DNA of 46,041 nucleotides. It comes from Candidatus Omnitrophota bacterium. Its GTDB lineage: Bacteria; Omnitrophota; Gorgyraeia; Gygaellales; Profunditerraquicolaceae. Of the stretch, positions 1 through 11,154 are shown in pieces. The stretch's first letter is position 1; each line of letters starts with the position of its first letter. The DNA lies in the NCBI GenBank assembly GCA_023819035.1, contig JAMWCL010000006.1, forward strand, positions 1-46,041. Direction: 5' to 3'. The notes under the pieces were generated by a model, which saw only the letters and a list, made by a program, of their open reading frames with translations, was not told the origin of the DNA and did no database searches. A program made the position numbers and the translations under genes.

Positions 1-19
1 TTTTTATCCTTACATACAT
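1..19 (-). CDS. Start of an unidentified leftward gene (partial)
   Basis: On the minus strand an ATG at 19..17 follows a strong Shine-Dalgarno (AAAGGAGG) with ideal spacing. The visible codons read M-Y-V-R-I-K before the window ends. A consensus promoter lies just upstream, so this is very likely a real gene start. Too little is visible to say what it encodes. Confidence 0.65.
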
Positions 20-35
20 TATTTCCTCCTTTTCG

Positions 36-101
36 TTGCACAATAAAATTATAATAAATTTATATTTATTTGTCAAGATATTTCTTTTAAATATTGCACA
101 A
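36..101. repeat. Two TTGCACAA direct repeats flanking a promoter (candidate operators)
   Basis: The 8-mer TTGCACAA occurs at 36-43 and 94-101 in the same orientation, 58 bp apart. One copy covers the expected transcription start of the left-edge promoter and the other lies just upstream of its -35 box. This placement suits repressor operators, possibly with the DNA looping between them. The regulator is unknown and the function is inferred from position only. Confidence 0.45.
48..76 (-). promoter_or_regulatory. Consensus sigma70-type promoter of the left-edge gene
   Basis: Read on the minus strand this is TTGACA (76..71), a 17-nt spacer, then TATAAT (53..48): a perfect match to the housekeeping consensus with ideal spacing. 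It points at the Shine-Dalgarno and ATG at 17-19. A promoter this strong is normally held in check, and two identical 8-mers flank it (see next entry). Confidence 0.8.
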
Positions 102-114
102 CAAATTAGACAAA

Positions 115-138
115 AAATAATCCTCTCCCGACGAGAGG
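115..138 (-). terminator. Probable rho-independent terminator after rsmI
   Basis: On the minus strand a 6-bp stem CCTCTC/GAGAGG with a 5-nt loop is followed by ATTATTTTTT. It lies about 110 bp downstream of the rsmI stop and just ahead of the next leftward promoter, where the end of the leftward cluster would be expected. The stem is short, so the call is moderate. Confidence 0.5.
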
Positions 139-251
139 GTATATCAAAATCCTATTTTTCTGTCAAAGTTCCGTTAAGAAAGGTGTTCCTGAGGAAAAAC
201 TAGATAGGCTCTGTTATTGACTGGCTTTTAAAAGAACGTGGATACCATTCT

Positions 252-905
252 TTATATCAGCACTACAAACTCTCCGCGGGGTCTTTTTTCTTTAAAAACC
301 TCTAAAAGCTGATCAGCATTACCACGCATAATCTCTTCGAATCTTTTGGTAAGTTCCCGACAACAGACAAGCTCTTTATCCTTAAAGATCTCATTAATAT
401 CCTTTAAGGTAGCAACTATCCGGTGAGAAGACTCATAAAAGACAATCGTCATATCTAAATCCGCCAACCTTTTAAGCTGGTTCCTGCGCGCCTGGGAATG
501 CCGGGGAAGAAAGCCTAAGAAGATAAATCTATGTGTAGGTTTTCCTGATAAAACCAAGGCATTAATCAAGGCGCAGGGTCCAGGAATAACCGTAATCTGG
601 ATATTATTTTTTATTGCTAGATTTATGAGATTATAACCCGGATCAAGTATGCCAGGGGTTCCCGCATCAGAGACCAAAGCAATATCCTTTCCTTCCTTTA
701 AAAGGCTAATTATATAACCTGCCTTTACAAATCGATTTTGTTGATAAAAGCTGGTGGTAGGGGTTTTAATTCCATAGTGGTCTAATAAAATCTTGGTATG
801 CCGGGTATCCTCACAGGCGATTAAATCTACATCCTTTAACACCTCGATTGCCCTTAAGGAGATATCCTTTAAATTACCGATGGGGGTAGCAACAATATAA
901 AGCAT
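252..905 (-). CDS. rsmI: 16S rRNA 2'-O-methyltransferase RsmI
   Basis: RsmI methylates the ribose of C1402 in 16S rRNA using S-adenosylmethionine. The 217-residue product starts with the family N-terminus VATPIGNLKDIS and carries CEDTRHT, the SAM-site stretch LVSDAGTPGI and VIPGPCALINAL. It is shorter than typical RsmI (about 280 residues) because it ends at the catalytic domain and lacks the usual C-terminal extension. Its ATG overlaps the glmS stop by one base (TAATG), so it is translationally coupled to glmS. A terminator-like hairpin lies downstream. Confidence 0.9.
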   Translation of the reverse strand: MLYIVATPIGNLKDISLRAIEVLKDVDLIACEDTRHTKILLDHYGIKTPTTSFYQQNRFVKAGYIISLLKEGKDIALVSDAGTPGILDPGYNLINLAIKNNIQITVIPGPCALINALVLSGKPTHRFIFLGFLPRHSQARRNQLKRLADLDMTIVFYESSHRIVATLKDINEIFKDKELVCCRELTKRFEEIMRGNADQLLEVFKEKRPRGEFVVLI

Positions 906-2737
906 TATTCTACCGTTACAGACTTAGCTAAATTGCGGGGTTGGTCTACATCACAACCTCTTTTTACTGCAATATAATAAGCAAGCAGTTGTAATGGTAA
1001 AGCCACTAAAAGGGGTGAAAATAACTCCCAGCATCGCGGAATATAAATAACCTCAGAGACCTGTTCTTTAATTATCTGATCTGCCTCACTGGCAATAACA
1101 ATTATCTTACCTTTTCTTGCCTTGATCTCCTGAAGATTAGAAAGCATCTTATCGTATACCTTAGACTCTACTATAATACAGATAACCGTGCGGTACTCAT
1201 CAATTAAAGCAATTGGCCCGTGCTTCATCTCTCCGGCAGGATAACCTTCTGCCGGAATATAAGAGATCTCCTTTAATTTTAAGGCTCCCTCTAAGGCAGA
1301 GGCAAAATTTATATTTCTGGCTAAGTATAGAAAGGAACCAAAATGGGCATGTTTTCTCGCCAAAACCGCGATTTTTTCTTTATGTCTTAAGATTGATTCT
1401 TGTTTGTCAGGAATCTTCCTTAATTCCTCAAGATGCTCTTGGATCCTTTTTTCGGATAATCTTTCTCTTAATCCCGCAAGATAAAGACTGAATAGATAAA
1501 GGACCAAAAGCTGAGCGGTATAGGCCTTTGTAGAGGCAACACTAATTTCAGGACCCGCATGGGTATAGATTAATCCATCGGACTGCCGGGTTAAGGTTGA
1601 GCCTAGAACATTACAGATAGAAAGCACCGTTGCTTCCTCCTGCTTTGCCTGCCTTACACTGGCTAAGGTGTCCGCGGTCTCACCAGATTGACTTATCGCA
1701 ATCACTAAGGTATCCTTATTAATTATTGGGTTGCGATATCTAAATTCACTAGAGACCTCCACCTGGACCGGTATCCCGGATAAAGACTCTAAGGCATATT
1801 TACCTACCAACCCCGCGTGATAAGCGGTCCCGCAAGCCACAATATAAATATCTTTTATTCTTAAAAGTTGTGCGTCGGATATCCTTAATTCCTCAAAAAA
1901 TATCTTATTGTTGGCTATTCTTTGGTTTAAAATCCCCCTTAAAACCGTGGGTTGCTCACTAATTTCCTTTAACATAAAATGGGGGTAGCCCTGTTTCTGT
2001 GCCTCTTCAGTAGTCCAATCCACCTGGACAGGCTTTCTTTCGATAATCCTGCCGTCGAAATCCATAATCTTTATTCTTTCTTTTTCTAAAATAGCGATCT
2101 CTTTTTCCTCTAAAAGGATGATGTTTTTTGTATAATCTAAGATTGCCGGGATATCCGAGGCCAAGAAATTCTCCTGTTTACCTAACCCAATTACCAAAGG
2201 ACTCTGGAATCTTACACCAATTAGCTTATCCGGTTCTTTCTTTGAGATGACCCCAATAGCAAATGAACCCCTTAACAGCTTTACTGCCTTGCGTATCGCT
2301 TCTTCCAAGGATAATCTCTGATAAAAATCCTCAATCAGATGCACGATTACCTCAGAATCCGTTTCGCTGCAAAAGCGATGGCCTTCTTTAAGAAGCTTAT
2401 TTTTTAACTCTAGATAGTTCTCGATTATCCCATTATGCACAATAGCAATCTCATTATTACAATCTAGGTGGGGATGGGCATTTACCTGATTTGGTTGACC
2501 ATGGGTTGCCCAGCGATTATGAAAGATCCCAAGATTACCTACCAGGGGTCTTTTTTTTAATAAGGCCTCTAAATCCTTTACCTTACCTTTGAGTTTCCTC
2601 ACCGAAAGATCCCTTCTCCTCTCGGAATATATACATCCCCCACAAGAATCGTATCCCCGGTATTCAAGGCGTCTTAACCCATTTAAAAGAATAGGTTGCG
2701 CTTGTTTCTCGCCGATATAGCCAATAATCCCGCACAT
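905..2737 (-). CDS. glmS: Glutamine--fructose-6-phosphate aminotransferase (isomerizing)
   Basis: GlmS makes glucosamine-6-phosphate from fructose-6-phosphate and glutamine, the first step towards UDP-GlcNAc for peptidoglycan and LPS. The start is moved from the track's 2785 to 2737. The mature enzyme needs the Cys directly after Met (MCGIIGYIG) as the glutaminase nucleophile, and the extra 16 residues of the track ORF are read-through of tRNA-Glu. The 610-residue product has the N-terminal Ntn domain (NRWATHG, HNGIIENY, SETDSE) followed by two SIS domains (ACGTAYHAG, SQSGETADT, EGALKLKEISY) and ends in the usual DQPRNLAKSVTVE. No Shine-Dalgarno is visible. The ATG lies 18 nt beyond the tRNA-Glu 3' end, too close for a glmS ribozyme. 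Confidence 0.95.
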   Translation of the reverse strand: MCGIIGYIGEKQAQPILLNGLRRLEYRGYDSCGGCIYSERRRDLSVRKLKGKVKDLEALLKKRPLVGNLGIFHNRWATHGQPNQVNAHPHLDCNNEIAIVHNGIIENYLELKNKLLKEGHRFCSETDSEVIVHLIEDFYQRLSLEEAIRKAVKLLRGSFAIGVISKKEPDKLIGVRFQSPLVIGLGKQENFLASDIPAILDYTKNIILLEEKEIAILEKERIKIMDFDGRIIERKPVQVDWTTEEAQKQGYPHFMLKEISEQPTVLRGILNQRIANNKIFFEELRISDAQLLRIKDIYIVACGTAYHAGLVGKYALESLSGIPVQVEVSSEFRYRNPIINKDTLVIAISQSGETADTLASVRQAKQEEATVLSICNVLGSTLTRQSDGLIYTHAGPEISVASTKAYTAQLLVLYLFSLYLAGLRERLSEKRIQEHLEELRKIPDKQESILRHKEKIAVLARKHAHFGSFLYLARNINFASALEGALKLKEISYIPAEGYPAGEMKHGPIALIDEYRTVICIIVESKVYDKMLSNLQEIKARKGKIIVIASEADQIIKEQVSEVIYIPRCWELFSPLLVALPLQLLAYYIAVKRGCDVDQPRNLAKSVTVE

Positions 2738-2755
2738 ATATAGTATAAAAATAAA

Positions 2756-2830
2756 TGACCCTGACGGGATTTGAACCCGTGTCAAGGGCTCGAAAGGCCC
2801 TTGTCCTAGACCAGGCTAGACGACAGGGTC
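2756..2830 (-). tRNA. tRNA-Glu (TTC anticodon)
   Basis: The minus strand folds into a full cloverleaf. The acceptor stem is GACCCTG/CAGGGTC, the D arm is GTC...GAC, the anticodon stem is AGGGC/GCCCT around loop CTTTCGA (anticodon TTC, Glu), and the T arm contains GGTTCAAATCC. The discriminator is A and CCA is not encoded. It sits 9 bp after gyrA and 18 bp before glmS in one leftward unit, so it is probably cut out of a longer transcript. Confidence 0.9.
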
Positions 2831-2839
2831 AAAGCTTTT

Positions 2840-5269
2840 TTATTCTTCTTTAACCACCAAAGCTACAGAAGCCACCCGGTCCTTAGGCTGCAATTTAATT
2901 AATCTTACCCCCTGGCTGACTCTTCCAGTTAGACGAATATCCTTTACTGCACAGCGGAGAAACATACCATTCTGGGTAATCGCCATCAATTCATCGCTAT
3001 CAGTAACCGCTTTTAAATTCACCGCAGGACCGTTTTTCTCCGTAACCTTTATGTTAATAATCCCCTTACCTCCGCGACTGGTTAAGCGATACTGCTTTAT
3101 GGGTGTGCGTTTGGCAAACCCTCGTTCAGTCACGGTTAATATCGTAGAATCCTTCTGGGCTACAACCATATCGATTACCTCATCATTCTTTTTTAAGGTA
3201 ATTGCCCGCACTCCGGCTGCAGTTCTTCCCATATCTCTCACTACCGTCTCTGAGAATCTTATCGCCTTACCCAGACGCGTACCAATAATCAACTCCTGCT
3301 TTCCATCGGTAAGCTCCGCACTAATCAGTTCGTCATCTTTGTCCAGAGTTATCCCGATGATCCCCGCTTTGCGCGGATTACTATAAGCATCTAACCTTGT
3401 CTTTTTAATCCTTCCTTTGCGGGTAACCATTACTAAATATCTATCCGCAGAGAATTCCTTTATAGGAATAGTAGAGCTTATCTTCGCTCCCGGCTCTATC
3501 TGAATAAGATTAATGATCGGCTTCCCCTTAGCAGAACGAGCTGCCTGGGGGATCTCATAGACCTTCAGCCAATGGACCTTACCTTTATCAGTAAAGATCA
3601 ATAAATAATCCTTAGTAGAGGCAACAAAGAGGTGTTCAATAAAATCCTCCTCCTTAAGCTCTGCTCCGGTTACCCCTACCCCACCGCGTTTTTGCTTTCG
3701 ATAAGCACTTACGGGTAAGCGTTTAATATAACCATTGTGACTAATCGTTACCACTACATCCTCTTCGGCAATCAGATCCTCGATCTCTAACTCCTCTACC
3801 TCCGCCACAATCTCAGTTCTGCGTTCATCCCCATATTTTTTCTTTAGATTCTGAAGCTCTTCCTTAATGATTGCCTCGATCCTCTTCTCCGAGGCAAGGA
3901 TGGCTTTGCATGACTCAATCTTTTTTAACAGCTCTAAATACTCCGCATCGATCTTATCCCGTTCTAAAGCAGTCAGGCGCTGAAGCTGCATCTCTAAGAT
4001 CGCCTGTGCTTGCACCTGAGTCAACTCGAATTCCTTCATTAGATTGTCTTTGGCACTTTCTGTATTCTTGGAGGTCTTTATTATCTTAATAATTCGATCG
4101 ATATGTTTTAAGGCGATCTTTAATCCCTCTAAGATATGGGCGCGCTTTAAGGCTTTATCTAATTCAAACTGCGTTCTCCTCCTAATGATCGTCTTGCGAT
4201 GCTGGATATAACTTTCTAAGATCTGGCGGAGATTTAAAATCCTTGGTCGATTGTCTACCAGAGCAAGCATAATTACCCCAAAGGTTGTTTCCAGTTGTGT
4301 ATGTTTAAAAAGCTGATTTAAAACAATCTGGGGTTCGATATCCCGTTTTAACTCAATCGCAATGCGCATTCCTTCTTTATCCGATTCATCGCGGATATCA
4401 GAGATCCCTTCTATCTTTTTATCATTTACTAATGAGGCGATCGATTCAATCAGGTTTGATTTCTGGGCCTGATAGGGGATCTCGGTAATCACAATCATGT
4501 CCCTTCCGCTTTTTAGATGCTCGATATTTGCCCGTGCCCTTACTGTAAGCTTCCCTTTCCCAGTAAGATAAGCCTCTTTTATCCCTTCCTTACCACAGAT
4601 GATTCCTCCGGTAGGAAAATCCGGTCCTTTTAAATAACGCATAAGATCCTTAACCTCTGCTTTGGGGTTATCTAAAAAATAGATAATTGCATCCGCTACC
4701 TCATTTAAATTATGTGGAGGGATATTAGTAGCCATGCCCACCGCAATTCCACTTGAGCCATTGAGTAAAAGGTTAGGTAGGACCGCGGGTAAGATTAAGG
4801 GTTCTTTTAAAGAGGCATCGAAGTTAGAAACAAAATTTACAGTATCCTTATCAATATCTAAGAGCATCTCTCCCGCAATACGGGATAAACGACATTCGGT
4901 ATATCGCATGGCCGCAGGAGCATCACCGTCCACTGAACCAAAGTTTCCCTGTCCATCAATTAAGGGATAACGTAGGGAAAAATCCTGGGCTAACCTCACT
5001 AAGGCATCATAGACCGCGACATCTCCATGGGGATGATATTTACCCAGCACCTCACCCGTAACCCGGGCACATTTCTTATAAGGCTTATCATGCTCAAGAT
5101 TCAGCTCCTTCATTGCATACAAGATCCTTCTCTGCACAGGCTTTAGCCCATCCCTTACATCCGGAAGCGCCCTGCCTACAATTACACTCATCGCATAAGT
5201 AAGATAAGAATCCTTTACCTCTTCTTCAATATAAACCGGAATTATCTTTTCGTTACGGGTATACATCAT
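2840..5269 (-). CDS. gyrA: DNA gyrase subunit A
   Basis: GyrA is the DNA-cleaving subunit of gyrase, which introduces negative supercoils together with GyrB. The 809-residue product opens with a family-typical N-terminus ([20 protein letters not shown]). It has the catalytic tyrosine in [11 protein letters not shown], the [10 protein letters not shown] loop, and a C-terminal beta-pinwheel with repeated blades. SRGGKG near residue 730 resembles the GyrA box (QRRGGKG), so gyrase rather than topoisomerase IV is favoured, also by the adjacent gyrB and origin. The start is at one of two adjacent ATGs (5269 or 5266), 10 bp after gyrB, with no obvious Shine-Dalgarno. Confidence 0.95.
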   Translation of the reverse strand: MMYTRNEKIIPVYIEEEVKDSYLTYAMSVIVGRALPDVRDGLKPVQRRILYAMKELNLEHDKPYKKCARVTGEVLGKYHPHGDVAVYDALVRLAQDFSLRYPLIDGQGNFGSVDGDAPAAMRYTECRLSRIAGEMLLDIDKDTVNFVSNFDASLKEPLILPAVLPNLLLNGSSGIAVGMATNIPPHNLNEVADAIIYFLDNPKAEVKDLMRYLKGPDFPTGGIICGKEGIKEAYLTGKGKLTVRARANIEHLKSGRDMIVITEIPYQAQKSNLIESIASLVNDKKIEGISDIRDESDKEGMRIAIELKRDIEPQIVLNQLFKHTQLETTFGVIMLALVDNRPRILNLRQILESYIQHRKTIIRRRTQFELDKALKRAHILEGLKIALKHIDRIIKIIKTSKNTESAKDNLMKEFELTQVQAQAILEMQLQRLTALERDKIDAEYLELLKKIESCKAILASEKRIEAIIKEELQNLKKKYGDERRTEIVAEVEELEIEDLIAEEDVVVTISHNGYIKRLPVSAYRKQKRGGVGVTGAELKEEDFIEHLFVASTKDYLLIFTDKGKVHWLKVYEIPQAARSAKGKPIINLIQIEPGAKISSTIPIKEFSADRYLVMVTRKGRIKKTRLDAYSNPRKAGIIGITLDKDDELISAELTDGKQELIIGTRLGKAIRFSETVVRDMGRTAAGVRAITLKKNDEVIDMVVAQKDSTILTVTERGFAKRTPIKQYRLTSRGGKGIINIKVTEKNGPAVNLKAVTDSDELMAITQNGMFLRCAVKDIRLTGRVSQGVRLIKLQPKDRVASVALVVKEE

Positions 5270-5279
5270 TTTGCATTAA

Positions 5280-8037
<2,758 letters not shown>

Positions 8038-8042
8038 AGGTT

Positions 8043-9134
8043 CTAACCTAAACGCATGGGTAAAACAATATAGAGATAATTCTTAAGCCTTATTACGCCA
8101 GGTTTCTCTGGATCGGTTAATTCAAATTCTATCTGTTCGTCGGAAAGATTTTTTAAGACATCGATTAAATAATTCGGATTAAAACCAATCAGCAATTCCT
8201 TCCCAGAATATTCCACCACTAATTCTTCGCGCGATTCCCCGATATCAGGGGTAGATTTAGAAACCACCAGTTTATTCTTAAATAATTCCAACCTTACCGC
8301 CTGATAATCCGGGGTAGCCAGTAACGCCGCTCTTCTAATTGCTAAAAGAAATGCCTCTCGATTAACCTTCATCCTTAATTCCGAAACCGGCGGGATTACC
8401 TGTTGATAATCAGGAAATTCTCCTTCAATAAGTCGGGAGATAATACTTATCCCATCTAAATCAAAAAGCACTTGATTGGTTCCTAAAACTAAGGATAATT
8501 GCCCTTCTTCTTTTAAATTGCGATTCAACTCATGGATAGTTTTAATAGGTACAATAATATTAATCTCCTTTTCTATATATTCTTTTAAGGGGTTTTCTAT
8601 AATTGCCAAGCGCTTACCATCAGTGGCCACCAAGGTTAATTTATTCCCCAAAATCCTAAAAAGAATTCCATTAAGAATATACCGTGTCTCATCATAGGAA
8701 ACCGCAAAAGAAGTAAGCGCAAACATTTGTTTAAGTAAACCCTGTTCTAAGATAATTGTTTGTTTATCTTGAAATTGTGGTAAATGCGGGAATTCCTCTT
8801 TGTTTAACCCAATTAATTTAAACTGGCAAAGTCCACTTTCAATATTTATTAGATTATTTTTTTTAATATTTATCTGGATCTGTTCTTCGGGTAGATCTTT
8901 TATAATATCCCCAAATCTTTTTGCCGGAACAGTGATTGCCCCTTGTTCCTGAATATCCACATCCATTTCACAAGTAATTCCAATATCCAAATCAGTAGTG
9001 GTTAGTCTAAGTTTATCATGATGAGTTTCTAATAAAATATGCGAGAGTATAGGTAAGGTGCTTCTTAAACTGATAATATTTTGGACTACCTGGATTGCCT
9101 TTATTAAATCTTGTTTATTAGTTTTAAACTTCAT
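8043..9134 (-). CDS. dnaN: DNA polymerase III beta subunit (sliding clamp)
   Basis: DnaN is the ring-shaped processivity clamp of the replicative polymerase. The 363-residue length and three-domain layout fit: the N-terminus is MKFKTNKQDLIKAIQVVQN, the first domain has TLPILSHILLET, the middle ATDGKRLAI, and the C-terminus ends in VLPMRLG, next to the peptide-binding pocket. An AGGAGG Shine-Dalgarno precedes the ATG. It follows dnaA after 125 bp of AT-rich DNA and is followed 5 bp later by the DciA-like gene. The usual recF is missing at this position. Confidence 0.95.
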   Translation of the reverse strand: MKFKTNKQDLIKAIQVVQNIISLRSTLPILSHILLETHHDKLRLTTTDLDIGITCEMDVDIQEQGAITVPAKRFGDIIKDLPEEQIQINIKKNNLINIESGLCQFKLIGLNKEEFPHLPQFQDKQTIILEQGLLKQMFALTSFAVSYDETRYILNGILFRILGNKLTLVATDGKRLAIIENPLKEYIEKEINIIVPIKTIHELNRNLKEEGQLSLVLGTNQVLFDLDGISIISRLIEGEFPDYQQVIPPVSELRMKVNREAFLLAIRRAALLATPDYQAVRLELFKNKLVVSKSTPDIGESREELVVEYSGKELLIGFNPNYLIDVLKNLSDEQIEFELTDPEKPGVIRLKNYLYIVLPMRLG

Positions 9135-9259
9135 TAGACCTCCTATTATTTTTTAATTATTAATTTAATATTTAATAGAAATAATAAGTTTTGTGTATAT
9201 TTAAAAATATTATCTAACTTTTAAATTTTAAAGTAGTTAATAAAATATAAAACAATGAA
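9135..9259. other. Very AT-rich dnaA-dnaN spacer
   Basis: This 125-bp spacer is almost entirely A and T and contains no ORF. One near match to a DnaA box lies at 9192-9200 (TGTGTATAT, reverse ATATACACA, one mismatch to TTATNCACA). It could serve as an unwinding region complementing the box cluster upstream of dnaA. I see no convincing separate dnaN promoter, only GATAAT-like -10 matches without a good -35. Confidence 0.4.
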
Positions 9260-10612
9260 TTATTGTTTAATAAGTTGTGTAATTTTGTCTATTTTTTCTT
9301 TTAAATCCAAGTTATTTAAAACCACTTTTTTTATTTTATTATAAGAATGTATTATGGTTGTATGGTCTTTGCCTCCAAAAAATTTACTTATCTCAGGAAA
9401 AGATAAATTAGTTAACTCCCTGATTAAATACATTGCTATCTGTCTGGGTAAAACAATATTTTTGTTGCGTTTTTTGGTTTTTAAATCTTGTAAGGATAAA
9501 CCAAACTCCTCTGCAACACAACGTTGAATAAACTCCACCCCTACTACTTTTTTAGATTCCTTTAGTAAATCCTTTAAAACCTCCTTGGCTAAATCCAAGG
9601 TAATAGGTTTTTCTTCTAATAATGAATAAGCAATTACACGGATTAAAGCTCCCTCTAACTCCCGAATATTTGTTTTAATTAACTGGGCGATAAAAAATAT
9701 TACCTCATCAGGAACGTTTACGGGTTCTCTTTCAATCTTTTTCTTTAAGATGGCTATACGGGTCTCTAAATCTGGAGGTTGAATATCGCAGGTTAAACCC
9801 CAGCTAAAACGCGAAACGAGCCTTTCTTGAAGATTGGCGATCTCTTTGGGTGAACGATCTGAAGAGATAATTATTTGTTTATGTGCATCGTATAAAACAT
9901 TAAAGGTATGAAAGAATTCCTCTTGGGTAGACTCTTTACCGGCAATGAAATGGATATCGTCGATTACCAATACATCAACATTTCTGTATTTTTGTCGGAA
10001 TCCGGCGGTACAACGATGTTGAATAGCCTCAATGAGTTCATTAGTAAATCTTTCCGATGGGATATAACAGATCTTAAATTCAGAGGGGTGTTTATTTCTA
10101 ATATAATGACAGATGGCCTGCATTAAATGGGTTTTTCCTAAACCTACCCCTCCATAGATAAATAAGGGATTATATTGCCTTGCTGGAGATTCTGCTACTG
10201 CTAAAGAATAAGCATAGGCGTGGCGATTAGAAGGTCCCACTACGAAGTTTTCAAAGGTATAACGGGGGTTTAGGGTTGAACCCATTAAAAGAAAGGAGCT
10301 CTTGCTTTTGTTTAAATCTATAGAAACTCCGGCCTGGGAATCTAAATCCACCTGAGCCTTGCTTTTTAAGGAAAGATTTATGGGTTCTGAAGAGTATTGC
10401 TTTAGGGCCTCATTAAAGAGCCCTTTGTAATGGGTGTTTATCCATTCACAGAAGAATTTATCCGGCGCTTCCAGGATAAGCAAATCCTCTCCTTCTTGTT
10501 TGGGAGATAATGGAAGAACCCAGGTTTGGTAAGCCATCTCTCCCAATCTTTGTCTTAGATAATCTTGAATCCTTTCCCAGGCTTTAAGAAGGTCATGTGT
10601 CATTTTATTCAC
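9260..10612 (-). CDS. dnaA: Chromosomal replication initiator DnaA
   Basis: DnaA binds DnaA boxes at oriC and melts the DNA. The 450-residue product has all four domains: an N-terminal self-assembly domain (WERIQDYLRQRLGEMAYQTW), a variable linker, the AAA+ domain (TFENFVVGPSNRHAYA, Walker A GGVGLGKTHLMQ, Walker B VLVIDDIHFIAG) and the C-terminal DNA-binding domain with its signature GGKDHTTIIHSYNKI. The track start is a GTG at 10612; an in-frame ATG at 10603 is equally possible. Neither has a clear Shine-Dalgarno. Two DnaA boxes overlap or touch the start region, which suggests autoregulation. Confidence 0.96.
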   Translation of the reverse strand: MNKMTHDLLKAWERIQDYLRQRLGEMAYQTWVLPLSPKQEGEDLLILEAPDKFFCEWINTHYKGLFNEALKQYSSEPINLSLKSKAQVDLDSQAGVSIDLNKSKSSFLLMGSTLNPRYTFENFVVGPSNRHAYAYSLAVAESPARQYNPLFIYGGVGLGKTHLMQAICHYIRNKHPSEFKICYIPSERFTNELIEAIQHRCTAGFRQKYRNVDVLVIDDIHFIAGKESTQEEFFHTFNVLYDAHKQIIISSDRSPKEIANLQERLVSRFSWGLTCDIQPPDLETRIAILKKKIEREPVNVPDEVIFFIAQLIKTNIRELEGALIRVIAYSLLEEKPITLDLAKEVLKDLLKESKKVVGVEFIQRCVAEEFGLSLQDLKTKKRNKNIVLPRQIAMYLIRELTNLSFPEISKFFGGKDHTTIIHSYNKIKKVVLNNLDLKEKIDKITQLIKQ

Positions 10613-10646
10613 AGTTTATTCACAAAGGGGATAAATCTGTGGAAAT
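10605..10646. other. DnaA-box cluster, candidate oriC
   Basis: Two exact matches to TTATNCACA lie at 10605-10613 and 10616-10624 (both TTATTCACA). A weaker reverse match lies at 10638-10646 (TGTGGAAAT, read as ATTTCCACA), and TTATCCCC is between them on the minus strand. The cluster lies at the dnaA start, where all leftward genes meet all rightward genes, as expected at a bidirectional origin. It also lies downstream of the dnaA promoter, so it may repress dnaA as well. Confidence 0.65.
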
Positions 10647-10655
10647 CTCGAGTGT

Positions 10656-10684
10656 ATTATACCAGGATTAAATACCTGTTGCAA
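10656..10684 (-). promoter_or_regulatory. dnaA promoter
   Basis: On the minus strand TTGCAA (10684..10679) and TATAAT (10661..10656) are separated by 17 nt. Transcription would start near 10650 and run through the DnaA-box-like sites into dnaA, fitting the classic autoregulated arrangement. Confidence 0.65.
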
Positions 10685-10742
10685 GTGCAAAATAGTATAA
10701 CATAATTTCTGGTCTGGTCAATAAAAAATAATACAAAAAGGT

Positions 10743-10770
10743 TTGACGTAAATTTTTTTTATGATATAAT
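10743..10770 (+). promoter_or_regulatory. rpmH-yidD-yidC promoter
   Basis: TTGACG (10743-10748), a 16-nt spacer and TATAAT (10765-10770) lie 27 bp before the rpmH ATG. It is divergent from the dnaA promoter across the origin spacer. Confidence 0.7.
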
Positions 10771-10796
10771 AAAAAATTCAATTATGAAGAGAAAAG

Positions 10797-10934
10797 ATGA
10801 AAAAGGGATTTAAGACGCCAACCAATATAATCGCTAAGCGTAGACACGGATTCCGATGGAGAATGAGAACAAAAGCAGGAAGGGATTGCCTCCGCCGCAG
10901 ACGGAGAAAAAAAAGATACAAGCTTTCAATCTGA
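10797..10934 (+). CDS. rpmH: 50S ribosomal protein L34
   Basis: This 45-residue ORF is not in the track but is clearly L34. It begins M-K-K-G-F-K-T-P-T-N and contains the family core KRRHGFRWRMRTKAGR followed by a run of arginines and lysines (RRRRRKKRYKLSI). The start ATG has a purine-rich upstream AGAGAAAAG. Its stop TGA overlaps the yidD start (TGATG), so the two are coupled. It occupies the expected place beside oriC. The track's 10856 ORF start lies inside this gene in another frame. Confidence 0.93.
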   Translation: MKKGFKTPTNIIAKRRHGFRWRMRTKAGRDCLRRRRRKKRYKLSI

Positions 10935-11149
10935 TGTTGAAGGGTTTAGTCATCTTTCTGCTTACGCTATATCAGGTATCTATTAGTAAAATAATGCCTG
11001 GGGTCTGTCGATTTTATCCCAGTTGCTCTGAATATAGCAAGCAGGCAATCTTAAGATATGGATGTCTAAGAGGAATCTTTTTGGGGTTAAAAAGATTACT
11101 TAATTGCCAGCCTTTTTCAAAAAAGTTCGGATACGATCCTTTGTCTTAA
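10934..11149 (+). CDS. yidD: Membrane protein insertion efficiency factor YidD
   Basis: YidD is a small amphipathic protein that assists YidC-mediated membrane insertion. The start is moved from 10856 to the ATG at 10934, which overlaps the rpmH stop. This gives 71 residues, the usual size, starting MLKGLVIFLLTLYQVSISK. The family signature is clear: CRFYPSCSEYSKQAI, GLKRLLNCQPF and a terminal GYDP. It lies 5 bp before yidC. The rnpA gene normally between rpmH and yidD is absent. Confidence 0.9.
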   Translation: MLKGLVIFLLTLYQVSISKIMPGVCRFYPSCSEYSKQAILRYGCLRGIFLGLKRLLNCQPFSKKFGYDPLS

Positions 11150-11154
11150 TCTTT

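Noticed and set aside
1213-1491. Plus-strand 92-codon ORF inside glmS
   Set aside because: It is a shadow of glmS, which has full-length family motifs on the other strand; no Shine-Dalgarno or recognisable product.
2738-2785. N-terminal extension of glmS in the ORF track
   Set aside because: TRVQIPSGSF is the typical translation of a tRNA 3' half. GlmS needs its Cys directly after the start Met.
10856-10933. N-terminal extension of YidD in the ORF track
   Set aside because: It lies entirely within rpmH in another frame; YidD homology starts at the ATG at 10934.
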